DNA of 64,000 nucleotides from Charina bottae (lineage: Eukaryota > Chordata > Lepidosauria > Squamata > Charinaidae): positions 40,791,463 through 40,855,462 of the forward strand of contig JALMGJ010000005.1 in assembly GCA_023362775.1 (NCBI GenBank). Direction: 5' to 3'. Within the stretch, counting starts at the first letter, position 1. The number at the start of each line of letters is the position of its first letter. The notes beneath the pieces are model-generated. The model was given only the letters and a program-made list of their open reading frames with translations, was not told the DNA's origin and did not search any database. Positions 60,330 to 64,000 of the stretch are shown here, piece by piece. A program made the translations under genes and the position numbers.

Positions 60330-60904
60330 ATTCCAGTTTCTGGGGCCCAGAATTACATCTTGAGAGTTACAATCTATTGATTCTTCTGGGTGCCCACCCC
60401 CTCTGGCGCCTGTGCCTTGGCTTCGGCTTCGGCTGCTTCTTTATCTTCTTGTTTGCTCTGCTGCTTTGAGGCAAAAAGCAGTGGAGCTTGAAACAGAAAC
60501 TTGCTCTCAATCAGATATTGTGGCAGGGTGCATGTCATGCCAATGGAATGTTCTCTGGATTGTAGTTTTCCTGCACTGGGTTGAAGCCCTGGGAATTTTT
60601 TTCCCCTGCAGATGCAGGAGTTACTCTATTAGGTTGCGCCATGGTTTGTTTCCTGATGCCTCACATTGTGTGTACGTTCTAGTGTGGCCCACACCTTCTT
60701 GGCCTGAATTTCTTACACAATGCATTTGCTATTGGATCCCTGAAAAGGGGAGGTACATGCAAAGAACAGCGAATGCTAGCAGTCTATTGCTTGGAAGACA
60801 GTGCAGAAGGCTGCTTCCATTTGACCTTCCAAGTTCACATGCCGGGTTGGGTGTTTCTGTCTTGTCTTTAATTGATGGAATCTTTCCCAGACTTTTTCAT
60901 TAAA
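60330..60904 (+). CDS. Candidate terminal exon encoding a hydrophobic C-terminal anchor
   Basis: After an acceptor (TTGTTGCAG) there are 46 codons, counting the split one, open in phase 1 to TGA at 60467. They encode SSFWGPELHLESYN followed by two hydrophobic stretches; the last, LCLGFGFGCFFIFLFALLL, runs to the stop as in tail-anchored proteins. An ATTAAA at 60899 could serve as poly(A) signal. It would join in frame to the 54422-55448 exon (about 388 residues in all) or to the large DNMBP exon. The polypyrimidine tract is mediocre and I recognise no homologue, so it may be chance. Confidence 0.3.
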
Positions 60905-60929
60905 GAAACCCTACACTGGGTGTGGAGCC

Positions 60930-61140
60930 TACACTCAAGACTGCCTTCGGAAACTGCTGCCTGATCACAGTGTTGTTGCAGGACATTTTTAACACAGAGA
61001 CTGTCTTTTCCCAGTAGTTTCTGCCCATCTGATCAGATCTAGTAGGGAAGGCACCCTTCGAGTCCCATCCTTCAGGGACCACGGGGGTGTGTCTTTTCTG
61101 TAGCTGTGCCTCTCCTTTGGAACAGCAGTCCACCTAAGGT
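60930..61140 (+). mobile_element. L2/CR1-type LINE fragment, ORF2 C-terminus
   Basis: Frames contain SVAVPLLWNSSPPKV, matching AFSVxAPxLWNSLPxEV. It is rearranged relative to the RT piece that follows. Confidence 0.6.
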
Positions 61141-61204
61141 CATATGAGTACCAAACCCGTTGACATTCAGGGTTAACATTCGGTACTGAAAAATCACTGA
61201 TTGC

Positions 61205-61344
61205 ACTTGTTGATAATCTCTGGTGGGATCAGGATGGTGGTGATGCATCCATCCTGGCCTTCCTGGATCTCTCAGTGGCTTTCAATGCCATTGATCACAG
61301 TTTCCTTCTGCACTGGCTTAAGCAGTTAGGAGTGGGGACATGGT
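61205..61344 (+). mobile_element. L2 LINE reverse-transcriptase fragment (left half)
   Basis: Encodes ASILAFLDLSVAFNAIDHSF then LLHWLKQLGVGTW, the LLLDLSAAFDTVDH palm motif of L2 polymerases with Asp to Asn in AFD. It resumes in frame at 63686 after a 2.3-kb insertion. Confidence 0.85.
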
Positions 61345-62031
61345 GGGGTTTCGGTGGGAATATGGTGGTCTGAACAGCTGTGCTTGCGGGCTCCGCAAGC
61401 AGAACTGACAACGCGGCAATTTTTGGGCTCAGATTTTTCCTGAAGCCCAGGAGCGTTTTTCTGGAGACAGGAAAACACTTGGAATTACCCCATCTGTCCT
61501 CAGGAAGGCTGCTTGCAGCCAGAAAATCACAAACAGTGTTCACGATCGACTGGTAAGAGCAGCCGGGAGGCTGGGGCGTCACCATTTCCAAGCTGCGCTG
61601 TAGCCTTCAAGGGACATTAAGACCGGCCACCCCATTTCTAAATCACCCAATTTATTTTTCTTTTAAGTTTACGTACCCTAAGAGAGGCTTTCTACAGCAA
61701 GGAGAAACACATTCTCTTGGTGCTTATCGTTATTTTTGTGATTAATTTCTTTAAAAAATTTTTTTTTTAAGTTTTGGATTTTGCTTCCCATCCAAATATT
61801 AAGGAAGCTTGAGAGTACGTAATCATCTCCCTGCTATTATTTTTGTACTAAATTTGAAGATTTTAGCATTTTCCTACACATTGTATCTGCTGTTTTGAAC
61901 TTTCAGCTTTCTGTTGCTACTTTCCCTGGGGAACTGCCTGTTATCATACTTTAACTTCTGTAAACACGTTATCTATTATCTCTATTATCTCCCACTATCA
62001 CTGGTTAAGTACCTAGGGGGCGCCATAAGAC

Positions 62032-62400
62032 ATGGAGGATTTCAAGGAGACTTTCTCGGATTTTCATCTAGACCTTAAACAGATCCTTTTTGATTCATGT
62101 CAAGTTTTATGCAAGGCATTCAGGACACTGGAAAATATGAGGTTTAAAATGTGTCATCTGGTTGGGGATGTCGTGGAAGAAATTGAAGAGCTTAACAACG
62201 ATAGAAATGTTTCTTCTAATAGCGAGATTGGGGCTTCTGTCAAAATGCTGGAGGAAGATCGGATAATCAAGTTGAAATTAAAGGGACAGATTGAATTGCA
62301 AGTCATAAGTGAAATTGAATTGCTGATGGAATGTTATGGAAAAGAAGGGGTTATTACTTTATGTATGGGAGACTTTTTGTTGGGAAGTCGGAGTTCTTAA
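62032..62400 (+). pseudogene. L1 ORF1-like remnant
   Basis: 122 codons, Glu/Lys/Leu-rich with helical character (VVEEIEELNNDRN), following a 5' UTR as ORF1 does in L1. It is much shorter than full ORF1, with no RNA-recognition or C-terminal domain, because the reading frame meets the 3'-UTR junction. Not a host gene. Confidence 0.5.
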
Positions 62401-62984
62401 GGGGGGCAGTTGGGCTGTTTGATTTATTTTTGAAAAAAGCTCTGTGTGCATTGGTAAGAGATTATTTTTGTAAATTTATCTATATCTGTATTGGAGAAAG
62501 TCGGAAGTCACTTTTCCATCTTTGTTTTCTGTCTATTTGCACTTTATAGTTTTTTCTTCTTTTTTCTTTAGTTCTATTTTCATGCTTTTCTGTATTTTGT
62601 ATTTTGTATTTTATCTATACTCTGAAAATCAATAAAGTTTAAACTATAAAAAAGAAAAAAGCTCTGTGTGTATTGGGATATGTAAATGCTCTTGTTTATT
62701 TTGAAGTGGGTAAGGGCTTAAGAATATTTATTTGGATTGCTTTTAGGGCTAGTTTGACTTCATTCATCTTTAACTATTTGGATTAAGATTAGCAAGGTAT
62801 AATAATAAATGCTTAGTTTTAGGCTTAATATTATTATTATAATTGTTGTATTATTACTTATAATGGCAGGCAATTTATATGCTTTTTAGTTTGATTTTTA
62901 TTATAGTAGACAGAAATGTATAGAATAGTAGTAGGAAGGAAATAATTAAATAAATGTTATCTTTGGGGGGGAAGTTGAGTAGGA

Positions 62985-63039
62985 GGTGTGTGTGTGAGTC
63001 TGTGTGTGTGTATGTATGTATGTATGTATGTATGTATGC
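62985..63039 (+). repeat. (GT)n/(GTAT)n microsatellite
   Basis: GT-rich stretch passing into about six TATG units within the L1 3' region. Confidence 0.85.
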
Positions 63040-63294
63040 TTTTTCTTTTAGTATAAGGGGATGGAGCAACTGTATTTAGTGATTTTTATAATGTGCCAAT
63101 GGAATGATTTATAGAAATAATGTGATTTTGGTTTAATATAGAGTAAGGGATTGATTGTGGAAATTTTGTTGTATATCCTTGCTGTTAAAAGTCAGAAGTC
63201 ACCTCTTCTTGTAATTAAAAAAAAATTCTCTTGTGTTTTCACTCTTTTTTAGTTTTTTCTTTTTTCTTTTTAGTAGTTTTTATCTTTGCCTTAA

Positions 63295-63625
63295 GGGAGC
63301 GTGGTGGCTCAGCAGGTAAGACGCCAGGCTTGTCGATCGGAAGATCGCAAGTTTGGAGGTTCGAATCCCTAGCCCCGCGTGACGGAGTGAGCTCCCGCAC
63401 TAGCCCCAGCTCTTGCCAACCTAGCAATTTGAAAGCATGCAAATGCAAGTAGATGAATAGGTACCACTTTGGTGGGTAGGTAACAGCGTTCTGCATGCGT
63501 CATGCCGGCCACATGACCGCAGAAGCATCTTTGGACAACGCTGGCTCTTCGGCTAACAAACAGAGATGAGCACCGGCCCCTAGAGTCGGACACGACTGCA
63601 CAAATGTGCGGTGGGAACCTTTACC
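63295..63625 (+). mobile_element. Sauria-type tRNA SINE inside the L1 3' end
   Basis: A box (TGGCTCAGCAGG), B box (GGTTCGAATCC), BovB-like 3' end. A perfect 17-bp duplication TTTTATCTTTGCCTTAA flanks it (63278-63294, 63626-63642). Confidence 0.93.
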
Positions 63626-63685
63626 TTTTATCTTTGCCTTAAATCTAATAAAATTCTTACAAAGAAAAAGGAGTGGGGACATGGT

Positions 63686-63727
63686 ATTGCAGTGATACTC
63701 CTTCCTCCAGGCCTGGTTCCAATTGGT
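63686..63727 (+). mobile_element. L2 LINE reverse-transcriptase fragment (right half)
   Basis: Continues the frame broken at 61344 (YCSDTPSSRPGSNW), the position of the LQWFRSFLTGRSQ motif in L2. It is cut off by the next L1. Confidence 0.75.
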
Positions 63728-64000
63728 GTTTTTTTATAGAACTTTATTAAGATTTCAAATACAGTTAAAATACAAAGTACAGAAAAACTTGAATATAAAA
63801 TTGAAAGAAAAAAGAAAAACTAAAAAGTGCAAGAATAGCAAGAAAAAATACAAAGAAGGTGACTTCCAACCTTCTCCAACACAGATATAAATGCATATTA
63901 TAATAGCTTAATCTTTTACTCTTAATTAAACCTTAATTAATATTATTTCTATAGAAAAATAACAATTTAATTGTCAAAACCCAAAATCAAAACTTCATTT
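63728..64000 (-). mobile_element. L1 LINE 3' UTR (minus strand), runs off the window
   Basis: T-rich start (poly-A on the minus strand), then sequence collinear with the L1 3' UTR at 48889-49230 (for example AAAGTACAGAAAAAC, GTGACTTCCAACCTTCTCC). Confidence 0.8.

Larger units (their letters stand above)
61345..63669 (+). mobile_element. Internally deleted L1 inserted in the L2 fragment
   Basis: Begins with a GC-rich 5'-UTR-like stretch (61345-61650), then an ORF (62032-62397), then 3'-UTR sequence matching the L1 tails at 48889 and 63728, with no ORF2. A perfect 16-bp duplication GGAGTGGGGACATGGT flanks it (61329-61344, 63670-63685). The 3' region seems partly duplicated: an AATAAA-containing end near 62635 is followed by a second 3'-UTR-like stretch to 63669. 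Confidence 0.75.

Noticed and set aside
60412..60903. 163-codon ORF on the plus strand
   Set aside because: The first codon is GTG, it is in a different frame from the splice-compatible exon, and it has no recognisable domain.
62032..62400. Host gene of 122 codons
   Set aside because: Lies between an L1-like 5' UTR and an L1 3' UTR inside an insertion bounded by a 16-bp duplication; better read as an L1 ORF1 remnant.

Overview
The window is vertebrate nuclear DNA with long introns, GT-AG splicing and dense interspersed repeats. The repeat set (BovB LINE 3' ends, tRNA-derived SINEs with BovB-like tails, L2/CR1-type and L1 LINEs, many short hAT-type elements, long hexanucleotide and GATA microsatellites) points to a squamate reptile, perhaps a snake. 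The species cannot be fixed from sequence alone.

Two protein-coding genes lie on the + strand. The first is CPN1, the secreted catalytic subunit of carboxypeptidase N. It is complete in nine coding exons from 574 to 15974 (453 codons). All zinc ligands and the catalytic Glu are intact, a TATA box stands near 467, and a likely poly(A) signal near 16116. The second is DNMBP (Tuba, a Cdc42 GEF scaffold), of which only the 5' part is present: a GC-rich putative promoter and noncoding exon near 24.15-24.51 kb, then coding exons at 43609, 48433 and 50447. These three encode four SH3 domains, a long linker, a proline-rich stretch and a predicted coiled coil (712 residues). The DH, BAR and C-terminal SH3 exons lie beyond the right edge. 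I recall CPN1 followed by DNMBP, in the same orientation, from human chromosome 10q24.

Inside the intron after the large DNMBP exon is a 342-codon open exon (54422-55448) with its own ATG and a phase-1 donor. It is best read as an alternative first exon of a short DNMBP isoform. It could also splice, in frame, to a candidate terminal exon at 60330 that would end the protein in a hydrophobic membrane anchor. That second possibility is speculative.

The rest is intron and intergenic DNA full of transposable elements. Several carry exact target-site duplications that show the order of insertion: a palindromic hammerhead-like element inside a SINE (11107-11306); a hAT element inside a tRNA-SINE (37385-37718); an L1 carrying a hAT element and a SINE just upstream of a DNMBP exon (48889-50361); and an internally deleted L1, itself hit by a SINE, inside an L2 reverse-transcriptase fragment (61345-63669). 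No functional tRNA, rRNA, CRISPR array or prokaryotic-type operon was seen.
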